This document shows, piece after piece, positions 1 through 8,585 of a stretch of DNA of 64,000 bases. The notes beneath the pieces were generated by a model. It searched no databases. It was not told the DNA's origin and saw only the letters and a list, made by a program, of their open reading frames with translations. Numbering within the stretch: the stretch's first letter is position 1; each line of letters starts with the position of its first letter. The position numbers and the translations under genes are program-made. The stretch is from Nocardia ninae NBRC 108245 (GTDB taxonomy: Bacteria > Actinomycetota > Actinomycetes > Mycobacteriales > Mycobacteriaceae), in assembly GCF_007990755.1 (NCBI RefSeq), contig NZ_BJXA01000051.1, positions 1 to 64,000 of the forward strand, given 5' to 3'.

Positions 1-1
1 G

Positions 2-1003
2 CCGCCACCGCCGCCCGGTCCGCCGCGTGGCGAACGCCAAGCCCGCGCCCCGCGTCCGCGCCGCAAGCGCCACTATTTCCGCTGGTTCCTGGTCCTGCTG
101 CTGGTGCTCGTACTGGCCGCCATCGGCGCCGTCGTGAAACTCGACGGTTCGCTGACCCGCATTCCAGCACTCGCCAACTACTCCGAGCGGCTCGGCGATA
201 CCCCCGGCACCAACTGGCTGATCGTCGGCTCGGACGGCCGCGCGGGCCTGACACCCGAGCAGGAACAGGAGCTCGCCACCGGCGGCGAGGTCGGCCCGGA
301 GCGCACCGACACGATCATGCTGGTGCACATCCCGAAGTCGGGGAAGACCACGATGGTCAGCCTGCCGCGCGACTCCTACGTCAGCATTCCCGGCAACGGC
401 CAGGACAAGCTCAACGCCGCCTTCGCCATCGGCGGGCCGCAGTTGCTCGTGCAGACCGTCGAGATCGCCACCGGCGTGCGCATCGATCATTACGCGCAGA
501 TCGGTTTCAGCGGTTTCGCCGGTGTCGTCGACGCGCTCGGTGGCATCGACGTCTGCCTGCCGACTGCCATCGACGATCCGCTGGCCGGGATCAACCTGCC
601 CGCAGGCTGCCAGAAGCTGAGCGGACCGGAGGCGCTCGGTTTCGTGCGCAGCCGCGCGACCGCGCTCGCCGACCTGGATCGGATCAATAATCAGCGCATC
701 TTCATGGCCGCCCTGGTGAAGAAGGCGACCAGCACTGCGACCCTGGTCAATCCGTTCAAGCTGTGGCCGTTGGCCTCCGACACGGTGAAATCGTTGAAGG
801 TCGACGACGGTGACCACATCTGGCATCTGGCGCAGCTCGGCTGGGCGATGCGGGGCGACACGGTGGCGACGACGGTGCCGATCGGCCGGTTCGCCGATAC
901 CGACAGCGGCAACGTGCTGGTGTGGGACAAGAACAAGGCGAGCCAGTTCTTCGATGCACTCGCTTCCGACCGTCCGATTCCGGAGGACCTGTTGACGAGG
1001 TAG
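2..1003 (+). CDS. LytR-CpsA-Psr (LCP) family protein, 5' end outside window
   Basis: LCP proteins are membrane-anchored phosphotransferases that attach glycopolymers (arabinogalactan in this lineage) to peptidoglycan. The reading frame is open to the window edge: a proline/arginine-rich cytoplasmic stretch, one hydrophobic membrane segment (about bases 80-145), then the extracellular LCP domain with a TDTIMLVHI strand, SLPRDS and the later RINNQR motif. A GTG at 104 would cut the membrane segment, so the true start lies upstream of the window. It sits 10 bases before a ferritin-like gene, as the LCP-like Rv3840 precedes bfrB in M. tuberculosis. Older annotations call such genes LytR transcriptional regulators, which is misleading. 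Confidence 0.85.
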   Translation, partial: PPPPPGPPRGERQARAPRPRRKRHYFRWFLVLLLVLVLAAIGAVVKLDGSLTRIPALANYSERLGDTPGTNWLIVGSDGRAGLTPEQEQELATGGEVGPERTDTIMLVHIPKSGKTTMVSLPRDSYVSIPGNGQDKLNAAFAIGGPQLLVQTVEIATGVRIDHYAQIGFSGFAGVVDALGGIDVCLPTAIDDPLAGINLPAGCQKLSGPEALGFVRSRATALADLDRINNQRIFMAALVKKATSTATLVNPFKLWPLASDTVKSLKVDDGDHIWHLAQLGWAMRGDTVATTVPIGRFADTDSGNVLVWDKNKASQFFDALASDRPIPEDLLTR

Positions 1004-1013
1004 CGTCGGTCAC

Positions 1014-1562
1014 ATGCCGGACACCGAGCTCGATCGCCCCTTCCCGACTCTGCTCACCGCACAGATTCGTCACGGGTTCACGGCAGCGCAGCAGTATCTA
1101 GCCGCCGCCGTGTACCTGGACGCGAATCGGTTGCCGCAGTTGGCCAGACACTGCTACGGCAAGTCCGAGGAGCAGCGCGCACACGCATTGCGGATGGTCC
1201 AGTATCTGCTCGACCGTGACCTCGACGTCCGGATCGGCGGACTGGACGAGATCCAGTCGACCTTCGAATCCCCCCGTGCCGCAATAGCTTTCCTGCTGGA
1301 GACCGAGCAGCACCGCAGCACGCAGATCACCGGGCTCGCCCGTGCCGCCCGCGAATCGGGCGACTATCTCGGCGAGCGCTTCGTCCAGTGGTTCCTGAAG
1401 GAACAGGTCGAAGACGTCGCCAGGATGACCACGCTGCTGACCGTGATCGACCGCGCGGCGGACAATCTGTTCGACGTCGAGGACTTCATCGCGCGCGAAC
1501 TCCGGGTGCCGCAGCGCATCGACAACGCGACCCCGAGAATGGCTGGGACAGCGAAGAATTAA
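1014..1562 (+). CDS. Ferritin-like protein, paralogue with degenerate ferroxidase site
   Basis: A 182-residue four-helix ferritin clearly paralogous to the next gene and to mycobacterial BfrB; the QWFLKEQVE segment of the fourth helix is retained. Aligned by eye to the BfrB-type neighbour, the helix A metal-ligand glutamate (E27 there) is G21 here, and the bridging glutamate of the ExxH motif (E60 there) is Q54, while the histidine (H57) is kept. Two of the usual ferroxidase ligands are therefore missing, so it may not oxidise iron itself and could act as a structural or mixed-shell subunit (inference). It starts 10 bases after the LCP gene and its stop codon abuts an iron-box-like sequence before the canonical ferritin. 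Confidence 0.85.
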   Translation: MPDTELDRPFPTLLTAQIRHGFTAAQQYLAAAVYLDANRLPQLARHCYGKSEEQRAHALRMVQYLLDRDLDVRIGGLDEIQSTFESPRAAIAFLLETEQHRSTQITGLARAARESGDYLGERFVQWFLKEQVEDVARMTTLLTVIDRAADNLFDVEDFIARELRVPQRIDNATPRMAGTAKN

Positions 1563-1581
1563 TTAGGCAATACTAGCCTCA
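1563..1581 (+). promoter_or_regulatory. Candidate IdeR/DtxR iron box upstream of bfrB
   Basis: The 19-mer starting TTAGGCAATA and ending TAGCCTCA matches 13 of 19 positions of the DtxR/IdeR consensus (TTAGGTTAGGCTAACCTAA). It lies between the two ferritin genes, about 40 bases before the bfrB start. In M. tuberculosis IdeR binds upstream of bfrB and activates it under iron-replete conditions, so position and target fit. The match is imperfect and no second tandem box is clear. Confidence 0.45.
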
Positions 1582-1622
1582 ATAAGGTTGCACTTGGATG
1601 ACACGCGCCTTGACCAGCGCTA

Positions 1623-2183
1623 ATGTCAGCTACTATGTCCAGCCATCCGGAGTCCCCACGCAGCAAATTCCACGGCCTGCTCCATGATCAGATCAGGCAT
1701 GAATTCAATGCCGAACATCAATACATCGCCATCGCGGTGTGGTTCGACAATGCTGATCTGCCCCAGTTGGCCAAGCGTTTCTATGCGCAGGCGGTGGAAG
1801 AACGCAACCACGCGATGATGATCGTGCAGTACTTCCTCGACCGGGACATCAGTGTCGAGCTGTCCGGCATCGATGCCGCCAAATCCAAGTTCGAGAATGT
1901 GCACGAGCCGATCGCGCTCGCCCTGGCCCAGGAGAAGGCGGTCACCGACCAGATCATCCAGCTGGCCAGCACCGCCCGCGAAGAAGGCGACTACCTGGGC
2001 GAACAGTTCATGCAGTGGTTCCTGAAGGAGCAGGTCGAGGAGGTCGCCAACATGACCACCCTGCTCACCATTGCCGAGCGCGCCGGTTCCAACCTGTTCG
2101 ATCTGGAAGAGTTCATCGCCAGGGAAATGAGTGGTCCCAGCGATACTTCCGGTGCCCCTTCGGCAGCGGGTGGATCCGTCTGA
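1623..2183 (+). CDS. bfrB: Ferritin BfrB, iron storage
   Basis: A 186-residue non-haem ferritin that oxidises Fe(II) and stores iron in a 24-subunit shell. It closely resembles M. tuberculosis BfrB along its whole length, with helix A glutamate E27, the E60-x-x-H63 pair, and the QWFLKEQVEEVA helix all present, so the ferroxidase centre looks intact. The tail ends in the Ala/Gly-rich GAPSAAGG seen in mycobacterial BfrB. An alternative ATG at 1635 gives a length nearer the mycobacterial protein; neither start has a strong ribosome binding site. A strong hairpin terminator follows. Confidence 0.93.
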   Translation: MSATMSSHPESPRSKFHGLLHDQIRHEFNAEHQYIAIAVWFDNADLPQLAKRFYAQAVEERNHAMMIVQYFLDRDISVELSGIDAAKSKFENVHEPIALALAQEKAVTDQIIQLASTAREEGDYLGEQFMQWFLKEQVEEVANMTTLLTIAERAGSNLFDLEEFIAREMSGPSDTSGAPSAAGGSV

Positions 2184-2205
2184 TAGGCGTTGCCCATCAA
2201 TAGCA

Positions 2206-2241
2206 AACAGGCCCAGCTTCTCGCGAGGAGCTGGGCCTGTT
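2206..2241. terminator. Hairpin terminator after bfrB
   Basis: Perfect 13-bp inverted repeat (AACAGGCCCAGCT and its complement) around a 10-base loop, 22 bases after the bfrB stop. There is no U-tract, as is common for actinobacterial terminators. The remaining bases to 2448 hold no recognisable gene. Confidence 0.8.
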
Positions 2242-2448
2242 GCCGTTCAACACTGTTCTACTGAACGCCCGTAGGGCTGAGCAGCGATTTTCAGCGGGTG
2301 CAGAATAACGTCCACGGTTTCTTCTTCCGCACCGGCTGTTGAGACCGCGCTCACCTCCGCCGCTTTTCGGTAGCAGTTAGCGAACCGCCTCGGTGACATA
2401 ATTAGTAGGACCGTTCTGCGCTGAATTCTCCTACTGGTTCACCGCAAT

Positions 2449-3369
2449 TCAGCGCAGGGTCACCTGACGCGACCGCAGACCATCGCGCGACCGACGCTCA
2501 CCGGCGGTCAACGGCGCGTCCGAAGCCAGCGCCTCGGCCAGTCGGGCGTCGAATTCCTGAGCGGGCTTGGCCCATTCGTCGGCGTGCATCTCGGGATCCA
2601 GGTCGAAGACCGGAACCAGCACACCGTGCGTGCGGAACGAGCCCGCGAACCGGGAGCCCTCGCCGAGCTGCAGCCCACCGGCGGCGTGCAGGCGGGCCAG
2701 CGCCAGCATCAGATCGTCCTCGTTCTCCGGGCGAACCCAGCGGATGTGCGCCTTCTCGCCGGCGTCGACCCACCATGCCGCGCCGACCGCGTCCGGACCG
2801 AGCGCGATCCGGGCAGACGGCTTGATCGCCAGCTTGGCCTGCTCGATCGTCGCGGCGACCTGCGGGTCGGGCTGCACGCCCTCCGGCACCCACCAGTCGA
2901 AGTCTTGGTGCACCGTGATGTCCAGCGGCGCAGCGGGATCGATCACGTCGGCCAGGCGCGGGCCGCCCGCGACGCTCTCCACCGAGGCCAGCGAGTCACC
3001 GGGCTCGGCGGACTGCGTCCACAGGATGGCGGCGGCGATATCGGCGCCCAGGTCGGCGCCTTGGAACTGCACCTGCGCGCCGACGTAGCCGCTCGGCGGC
3101 TCGCCCGCCCGCACCAGCGCGGCCACCGCACCCGGTAGCACGGTGGCGAGCACGACCGAACGCTCCGCCGCGACACCGGACGCCAGCTTCAGCTCGGCGG
3201 TCGCCGACGGTACGAACTCGCACAGCGCGACCAGATCGCACTCCGCGGCCAGCCCCTCGAAGGGGCGCGAGACGGACTGCGCCGCCTGCTCGAGCGCCAC
3301 CTTCCGCTCGGCGAGACGCTGTGCCCGGTTCCCTCCGGGCTTAGGACTATTCCGCTTGCTCTTACCCAC
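2449..3369 (-). CDS. DUF5926 family protein
   Basis: A 306-residue soluble protein with a basic N-terminus (KSKRNSPKPGGNRAQRLAERK) followed by the PFEGL..ECDLVALCEFVPSATAEL segment typical of the actinobacterial DUF5926 family. Some relatives carry misleading names such as topoisomerase II or SecA-related protein, but no such domains are visible. No catalytic motif can be named. It is transcribed towards bfrB and shares the terminator area; upstream is a 337-base intergenic gap. Confidence 0.75.
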   Translation of the reverse strand: MGKSKRNSPKPGGNRAQRLAERKVALEQAAQSVSRPFEGLAAECDLVALCEFVPSATAELKLASGVAAERSVVLATVLPGAVAALVRAGEPPSGYVGAQVQFQGADLGADIAAAILWTQSAEPGDSLASVESVAGGPRLADVIDPAAPLDITVHQDFDWWVPEGVQPDPQVAATIEQAKLAIKPSARIALGPDAVGAAWWVDAGEKAHIRWVRPENEDDLMLALARLHAAGGLQLGEGSRFAGSFRTHGVLVPVFDLDPEMHADEWAKPAQEFDARLAEALASDAPLTAGERRSRDGLRSRQVTLR

Positions 3370-3706
3370 GGGGGGTCAACCTACATGGTGTGCGCTCCGC
3401 CACCCCGCGCGCCACGGCACCGGGACGGTGCTCGGCGCGGCCGCGGGCGGGTCGCTGCTGAACGGCGCACGCGCACAACCTGGTTCGCAGGCCCGCCGGC
3501 GCGAGACGAACCAGTCGCCGAACCAACTCTGTCAAGCCGCCTTTCGTCAGCCCGCCTGTGTCGAGCCGCGCCGACTGGCAGCGAACCGAGGCGTCGCCGA
3601 TTCGGCGATGGGGGCGCCGAGTAACCGCCCCTTCGGTTGAGAAGGGCGCGAAGCGGATACGCATGGACTGCTTCAAAGGTCAGCGGTATCAACCCGTTCG
3701 AGCGGG
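3370..3706. other. Intergenic region, no gene recognised
   Basis: It separates two minus-strand genes, so it should contain the promoter of the DUF5926 gene and the 3' flank of the glycerophosphodiesterase gene. Overlapping open frames exist on both strands but have no ribosome binding site, family resemblance or matching codon usage. No long hairpin was seen. Confidence 0.5.
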
Positions 3707-4474
3707 TCAGGCGGCGGCGAGCAGCGCCTTGGTCCGTCCGGGATGGTTGGTGGCGACCCAGCTGACACCGAGGTCGGCGCACAGGCGCACATCGTCCGGG
3801 TCGTCCACGGTCCAGCAGTAGGTGGCGCGACCTGCGGCGGCGGCCTTGTCGACCAGTTCGGGGTGGTCGCGCAGCGTCTTCACCGACGGGCCGACGGCGG
3901 TGGCGCCCACCGTGGTCGCGGCGCCGCCGCCGAGGTAGCGCGACGATTCGCCGAGCAGCACGGTCGGCAGCAGCGGCGCGGCCCGGCGGATCCGCCAGAC
4001 CGCGGTGGCCGCGAAAGACATGACCACCGCGCGGGAATGATCGGCGGAGGCGGGGGTGGCGATGCCGAACCGCTGCAGTTCGGCCAGCAGCTTGTTCTCC
4101 ACCAGCGCGCCGTAGCGGACCGGGTGCTTGGTCTCGATGAACAGCTTGGTCGGCCTGCTGCGCCAATCGAGCACCAACGTGATCAGCTCGCTCAGGGTGA
4201 GCACCTCCGCGGCTGCGCCGTCGGCGCCGAAGTCGAGTTCCTTCAGTTCGTCCAGCGTCATCTCGCTGACGAGGCCGGTGCCGGAGGAGGTCCGGTCGAC
4301 GGTGCGGTCGTGTACGCACACCAGATGCCCGTCCCTGGTCAGCCGGACGTCGCATTCGACGCCGTCCGCGCCTTCCTGGAGCGCCAATTCGTATGCGGCG
4401 AGGGTGTGTTCGGGGCGCGCCGCCGAAGCACCTCGGTGCGCCACGACGAACGGTGCGCGACTGACCTGGCTCAC
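3707..4474 (-). CDS. glpQ: Glycerophosphodiester phosphodiesterase
   Basis: A 255-residue GDPD-family TIM-barrel enzyme that hydrolyses glycerophosphodiesters to glycerol 3-phosphate and an alcohol. The N-terminus carries VAHRGASAARPEHTLAAY with the catalytic His13-Arg14, followed by the acidic metal site GVECDVRLTRDG and the second histidine in VHDRTVDRT; the C-terminal WTVDDPDDVR and TNHPG motifs are also typical. There is no signal peptide. Its start overlaps the stop of the upstream DUF4328 gene (ATGA), implying translational coupling. The gene following bfrB is also glpQ1 (Rv3842c) in M. tuberculosis. Confidence 0.9.
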   Translation of the reverse strand: MSQVSRAPFVVAHRGASAARPEHTLAAYELALQEGADGVECDVRLTRDGHLVCVHDRTVDRTSSGTGLVSEMTLDELKELDFGADGAAAEVLTLSELITLVLDWRSRPTKLFIETKHPVRYGALVENKLLAELQRFGIATPASADHSRAVVMSFAATAVWRIRRAAPLLPTVLLGESSRYLGGGAATTVGATAVGPSVKTLRDHPELVDKAAAAGRATYCWTVDDPDDVRLCADLGVSWVATNHPGRTKALLAAA

Positions 4475-5571
4475 TTGGCCAAAACCTCCTGTTGCTCACG
4501 GTCCACTGCACCGTTGTCCTCAACGCCTGAGCCGTTGTCATCCGCGCCGCTGTCTTCAGCATCATTGTGCTCAGCCGCGTCCGATACGGACTCGCCGACC
4601 GCCTGCGGCGCACGCCCACCGGGATGCACCGGCTCGATCACCGGCACCGCCGGGTCGACGGCGATCAACCAGCGCCGCGCGGTCCTGCTGCGGCCGAGCA
4701 CGTCTCGTTCCTCGACCGCCCGCATCACGGCCAGGGTGAGCAGCGCGACGGCGGCGGCGACCAGGTCGGTGAACGCGGTGAACAGCACGCCGTCCGCCTC
4801 GGCCTGCAACGAATCCGCGGTCCGCCACAGCAGCGCGGCCGCGGCGACCACACCGCCGAACACCCAGGCGGCCCACCAGATCCGGATCGTCCGCAGCGCG
4901 CGCGGATCGGACCGTCGTGCGACGAGTTCGGTCAGAAAAACGCCGGGCCACAGGAGATTGACCACCGGGATCACAGAGCCGAGCACCAGTACCCGCACCG
5001 AGCGCGGGTCGGCGCGCCCGGTTTCCCGGAAGGCGGCGCGGCGCGCGTCGATCAACCAGCCGACCACGGCGACCGCGCTCAGCAGCGCGAACAACAGGGC
5101 GAGCACCGCGGCGCCGATGACAAGCGCGTCGGAAGCGAATAGCAGCGCGGGATGGATCAGCCGGGTGCGATTGCGCAGCAGGAGTAGATAGCGCAGCAAT
5201 TCGCCGACGGCCGCGACCGCGAACAATGCGGTGGTGGTGATCAGCAGAGCGGATGCCCTGGCGGTCAGCCTGGTGAGCGGACGAGCAGCCGCGGCGGCAG
5301 GCTTCGGCGGCGGATCGAGCAGACCCCAGCGCGGAATATGGGTGTAGCGCGGAGTTTCGGCGCTCGGCACGGGGTGTCCGGCGGCCGGGGCCCTGCGCGC
5401 GCGATGGTCCGGCCTGCGCGCCACCCATCGATAGTTACGCCGCTCGGCGGGTGCGTCGATAGGCGCGGGCGACAGCAGCACGCCGCGGCAGCGCGGGCAC
5501 CAGTGCATCGGGGTCGACTGCACGGCCCAGCGCGCGCCACACCGCGCACAAGGTTGTACGACCGTGCTCAC
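4471..5571 (-). CDS. Zinc-ribbon DUF4328 membrane protein
   Basis: A 366-residue protein that begins with a zinc ribbon (CARC near residue 8 and CPRC near residue 25), then a long Pro/Ala/Arg-rich linker, then several hydrophobic segments between about residues 100 and 300 containing the DUF4328 signature (FRETGRADPRS, VIPVVNLLWPG), and ends in an acidic Asp/Glu/Asn-rich cytoplasmic tail. Function is unknown; it is the positional counterpart of Rv3843c. It is the first gene of a two-gene unit with glpQ, overlapping it by 4 bases. Confidence 0.75.
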   Translation of the reverse strand: MSTVVQPCARCGARWAVQSTPMHWCPRCRGVLLSPAPIDAPAERRNYRWVARRPDHRARRAPAAGHPVPSAETPRYTHIPRWGLLDPPPKPAAAAARPLTRLTARASALLITTTALFAVAAVGELLRYLLLLRNRTRLIHPALLFASDALVIGAAVLALLFALLSAVAVVGWLIDARRAAFRETGRADPRSVRVLVLGSVIPVVNLLWPGVFLTELVARRSDPRALRTIRIWWAAWVFGGVVAAAALLWRTADSLQAEADGVLFTAFTDLVAAAVALLTLAVMRAVEERDVLGRSRTARRWLIAVDPAVPVIEPVHPGGRAPQAVGESVSDAAEHNDAEDSGADDNGSGVEDNGAVDREQQEVLAK

Positions 5572-5663
5572 CGTGCCTCCTGTGTCTTGCGGGACACCCG
5601 CGCCCGGTCGGCGCTGATGAGCGCTGCGCCATCGTGTCTCATCACGCCTCCTTCGCGGCGGTC

Positions 5664-6032
5664 CTAGTAGATCTTCGCCTGCCCGTCACCGTCGGCGACC
5701 AGCGGGCGGCCCGCCTGCTGCCACGCGACCATGCCACCGTTCACCTGGATGGCGTCGAAGCCGATGTGCGTGAGGTATTCGACCACCTGGAGGGAACGGC
5801 CGCCTTGCCTGCAGATGACGTAGAGATCGACGTCGTACTCCAGCTCGTCCACCCGGGCGGGCACGTCGACCATCGGGATGTGCACGGCGCCCGGCGCGTG
5901 CCCGAGTTGCCACTCGTCGTCCTCGCGCACATCGAGCAGGATCGCTCGCGCGGCGTCGGCTGCCGGTTCGGCGCTGTCGAATTCGCGCGGCACCGCGTCC
6001 ACCGGGACCGAGGGCACATGGGGACTCGTCAC
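5664..6032 (-). CDS. Rhodanese-like domain protein
   Basis: A single-domain rhodanese of 122 residues. It shows the LLDVREDDEWQLGHAPGA segment and the active-site loop CRQGGRS with the persulfide-forming Cys74, then GG(M)VAWQQAG near the end. The six-residue loop fits a sulfurtransferase rather than a phosphatase. No partner gene is adjacent that fixes its sulfur acceptor; it lies 92 bases upstream of the DUF4328 gene on the same strand. Confidence 0.88.
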   Translation of the reverse strand: MTSPHVPSVPVDAVPREFDSAEPAADAARAILLDVREDDEWQLGHAPGAVHIPMVDVPARVDELEYDVDLYVICRQGGRSLQVVEYLTHIGFDAIQVNGGMVAWQQAGRPLVADGDGQAKIY

Positions 6033-6560
6033 AGTTTCGATCCTGCCATGGGCGACGGAGGGCCGTGCGGTTCCGCCCGCGCGGCGGCCGTCGGCGGCTC
6101 GACATCGAGCCGATACTTCAGGTATGTTCTGCGTCCCGGAACCCTGATCGATGCCCCGTTCAGGGTCGGCATGTGCATACCTCCGACAGAGTTATCCACA
6201 TAATCCACAACTTCATCCACAGGCTGCAGCTATCGGACAGCGCACCATTCTCAGGGTTTGGCTATCAAAGCTACCCTCCGGCAAACCCGCTCTCCGGGCC
6301 CAGACTGCCGGATCAGGGGTCATATCTGAGCCCTCAGCGGATTCGCGGCATGAACTTCGGCGCGAACGACCGATCCGAGACTCCCCTCCAGCCGCCAATC
6401 CCGGAGCGGTCATTCGCCGCCGACCTCGGAACTCGCGGCGCGGCGGGTTCCGATATCTACTTGGACGGCGCGAGGCCCGGTTCGGTTCCATAAAAAACGA
6501 GAACACTAGCGAAAAACTGAAATACTGGGCTCCACCGGTAGCTGTCGGTAGCCTGTGGCC
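6033..6560. other. Divergent intergenic region with a triple DnaA-box-like cluster
   Basis: Located between the rhodanese gene (minus) and a hypothetical gene (plus), so it must carry both promoters. It holds three directly repeated DnaA-box-like 9-mers at 6192-6221 and an A/T-rich stretch around 6490-6530 that could be a promoter. Open frames across it lack ribosome binding sites and have poor codon bias. Confidence 0.5.
6192..6221 (+). promoter_or_regulatory. Three DnaA-box-like sites in direct repeat
   Basis: TTATCCACA (6192-6200, perfect match to the E. coli DnaA box), TAATCCACA (6201-6209) and TCATCCACA (6213-6221) are arranged head to tail within 30 bases. The first two are immediately adjacent. 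They could bind DnaA as a regulator or titration site; binding is untested. Confidence 0.5.
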
Positions 6561-7172
6561 ATGAACGTGAGCAGGGGGCTACTCGACGGCATGGATACGG
6601 CTGGGCTCAACGTCGCTCTGTCCGAGGCGACCTGCCTCGGCCTGGAGGTCGACGCGGCGGCCGGACAACTACGACTCGACTTAGAGGTGTTGACGCTTCC
6701 GGAAAACGGAACGCCCACCGAGGATTACCGGGTGCAGGTCACCTTCACCGGGGTCAGCCGCGTCGCGGCGTCCCTGCGCATGCAGAACTGGGACGACCTC
6801 GAACCGCGCGTGCTGCCACTGGAACTGACCGGTCTGGACGAGGCCATCCGCAGCTTCGGCGGCGGCAGGCTGCACGGTTGGGAGTTCATCGACCTCGATG
6901 ACAGCGGCTGGGCACTGTGGAGCGAGCTGCTCAGCTTCGACACCACCCTCGACGAGCACGTCTCCGCGCACGTACTGGAGTTCTCCCAGGAGGAGGGCAT
7001 CGACCCGCGCGAGCTGGACGTGCGCGTGTGGTTCGACAACATGCTCATCAACGACACCGCAGGCCGGGAGATCCCGCTGGCGGAGTTCATCGCCGGCGCG
7101 CAGCGCTGGTGGGCGGCGCACGACGCGGGCGACCCGCGCGCAACCCGTCCTGGCGTAGCGCCGCCGCTCTGA
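6561..7172 (+). CDS. Conserved hypothetical protein
   Basis: A 203-residue acidic soluble protein with no signal peptide, membrane segment or motif I recognise. The ATG at 6561 is preferred over the in-frame GTG two codons earlier. Codon bias is strong throughout, and a hairpin follows 14 bases after the stop, so it is a real gene transcribed alone. Features include a Trp-rich middle (WEFIDLDDSGWALW) and RVWFDNMLIND. No function can be assigned. Confidence 0.65.
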   Translation: MNVSRGLLDGMDTAGLNVALSEATCLGLEVDAAAGQLRLDLEVLTLPENGTPTEDYRVQVTFTGVSRVAASLRMQNWDDLEPRVLPLELTGLDEAIRSFGGGRLHGWEFIDLDDSGWALWSELLSFDTTLDEHVSAHVLEFSQEEGIDPRELDVRVWFDNMLINDTAGREIPLAEFIAGAQRWWAAHDAGDPRATRPGVAPPL

Positions 7173-7185
7173 ATCCACCACACCG

Positions 7186-7222
7186 ATACCGCACACTCGG
7201 ACTTCCGGCTGTGCGGTATTTC
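7186..7222 (+). terminator. Hairpin terminator with T-rich tail
   Basis: Inverted repeat ATACCGCACA / TGTGCGGTAT (10 bp) with a 14-base loop followed by TTTCTGT, just after the hypothetical gene. Confidence 0.6.
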
Positions 7223-7620
7223 TGTATCCCGCGCCGCTGACGGGCGGCAACCGCAGCGATTCTCGGCCGGAAACTCGCCCTCGACTCGGGCTGGTTCCGG
7301 AATCGGCGGCTGCCGCGGATGACCATTGACGTATTGGGTATCCGGAACGAGGATCGGTGCTGCCGACCGGGCAGCGCCGCTCCGAGTGATCATGGACGCG
7401 CGCGGGGAGGCGCAGTCGCTGCACTGGTTCGTCGTACCGCGACATGGTTCGATGCAACGCGTGAGGTTCGACCCGCTGCCGATGACGACGTGCCGGTGCA
7501 CAGCCCGTGCCCGCGTCGGAATGCGGGGGCATCAGGCCCGGTTGGAACCGAGCGGGTGTACGAATGATGGTTGGGTGTGCTCGATAAGGGCGCACACAGC
7601 CCGACATAGGAAGGGACATC
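7223..7620. other. Intergenic region upstream of sodA
   Basis: About 400 bases that should contain the sodA promoter. A good ribosome binding site (GGAAGGG) lies 8 bases before the sodA GTG. No small gene or other clear regulatory repeat was found. Confidence 0.45.
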
Positions 7621-8244
7621 GTGGCTGAGTACACGCTGCCAGATCTGGATTACGACTACAGCGCCCTGGAGCCCCACATCTCCGGGCAGATCAACGAGCT
7701 GCATCATTCCAAGCACCACGCCGCTTACGTCGCGGGCGCGAACACCGCGCTCGAGAAGCTCGAAGCGGCCCGCGAAAGCGGCGATCACGGCGCCATTTTC
7801 CTGTACGAGAAGAACCTGGCCTTCCACCTGGGTGGGCACGTCAACCACTCCATCTGGTGGAAGAACCTGTCCCCCAACGGTGGCGACAAGCCGGTCGGCG
7901 ACCTCGCCGCCGCGATCGACGACCAGTTCGGCTCGTTCGACAAGTTCCGCGCGCAGTTCACCGCCGCGGCCAACGGCCTGCAGGGCTCCGGCTGGGCGGT
8001 GCTCGGCTACGACACCCTCGGCCAGAAGCTGCTGACCTTCCAGCTCTACGACCAGCAGGCCAATGTCCCGCTGGGCATCATCCCGCTGCTGCAGGTCGAC
8101 ATGTGGGAGCACGCCTTCTACCTGCAGTACAAGAACGTCAAGGCGGACTACGTGACCGCGTTCTGGAACGTCGTCAACTGGGAAGACGTGCAGGACCGCT
8201 TCACCCGCGCCGTCGGCCAGGGCAAGGGCCTCATCTTCGGCTGA
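7621..8244 (+). CDS. sodA: Superoxide dismutase, Mn/Fe family
   Basis: A 207-residue SodA that converts superoxide to oxygen and hydrogen peroxide. The metal ligands are at H28, H76, D160 and H164, the numbering of M. tuberculosis SodA. Position 145, a histidine in the M. tuberculosis iron enzyme, is Gln here (DQQAN), a residue associated with manganese-type enzymes, so Mn or mixed metal use is likely (inference). There is no signal peptide; mycobacterial orthologues reach the outside via SecA2. The GTG start has a clear GGAAGGG ribosome binding site. Confidence 0.95.
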   Translation: MAEYTLPDLDYDYSALEPHISGQINELHHSKHHAAYVAGANTALEKLEAARESGDHGAIFLYEKNLAFHLGGHVNHSIWWKNLSPNGGDKPVGDLAAAIDDQFGSFDKFRAQFTAAANGLQGSGWAVLGYDTLGQKLLTFQLYDQQANVPLGIIPLLQVDMWEHAFYLQYKNVKADYVTAFWNVVNWEDVQDRFTRAVGQGKGLIFG

Positions 8245-8260
8245 TAGCGACCACGCGCCC

Positions 8261-8318
8261 ACGGGCCCGTGTCCCTGCCGCGCTCACGCGGTCGGGGCGC
8301 GGGCCCGTCGCCGTTTTC
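8261..8318 (+). terminator. Nested hairpin terminator after sodA
   Basis: A 15-base stem (8261-8275 with 8294-8308, two wobble or mismatch positions) encloses a smaller stem (CCGCG/CGCGG), followed by GCCGTTTTC. It lies 16 bases after the sodA stop. Confidence 0.6.
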
Positions 8319-8585
8319 GGCCGGCAATCGCGACGCGATCAGGACACGCCCGAGCGGCAAACCGGTCTCGGACCGTGGGCCCGACCGGCCGTCGCGGGCC
8401 TGTGGGCTGGCTCGATCGCTGGTCAGCCCGATTTCGCCGGGCAGCTGGCACTCTTTGGTACTTGTGTGCCAGGTGATTCGTAGTTCATTCTCGGATTCCA
8501 CAGTTCGAGGACGGGCAAAGCCGCTGGGAGCGCTATCGAGCGTGAACGCGCGAGGCCGCCCCCGGTTACCCGGACGGGAGGCACC
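8319..8585. other. Intergenic region upstream of the Rv3847-like gene
   Basis: No gene recognised. A ribosome binding site GGGAGG (8576-8582 area) precedes the next ATG. Confidence 0.4.

Noticed and set aside
2449-3369. Topoisomerase II or SecA homologue
   Set aside because: Names used for relatives, but no ATPase or topoisomerase motif is present; DUF5926 fits better.
3381-4619. 412-codon minus-strand open frame overlapping the glycerophosphodiesterase gene
   Set aside because: Arg/Pro-rich translation typical of a shifted frame in GC-rich DNA; the GDPD frame has clear motifs.
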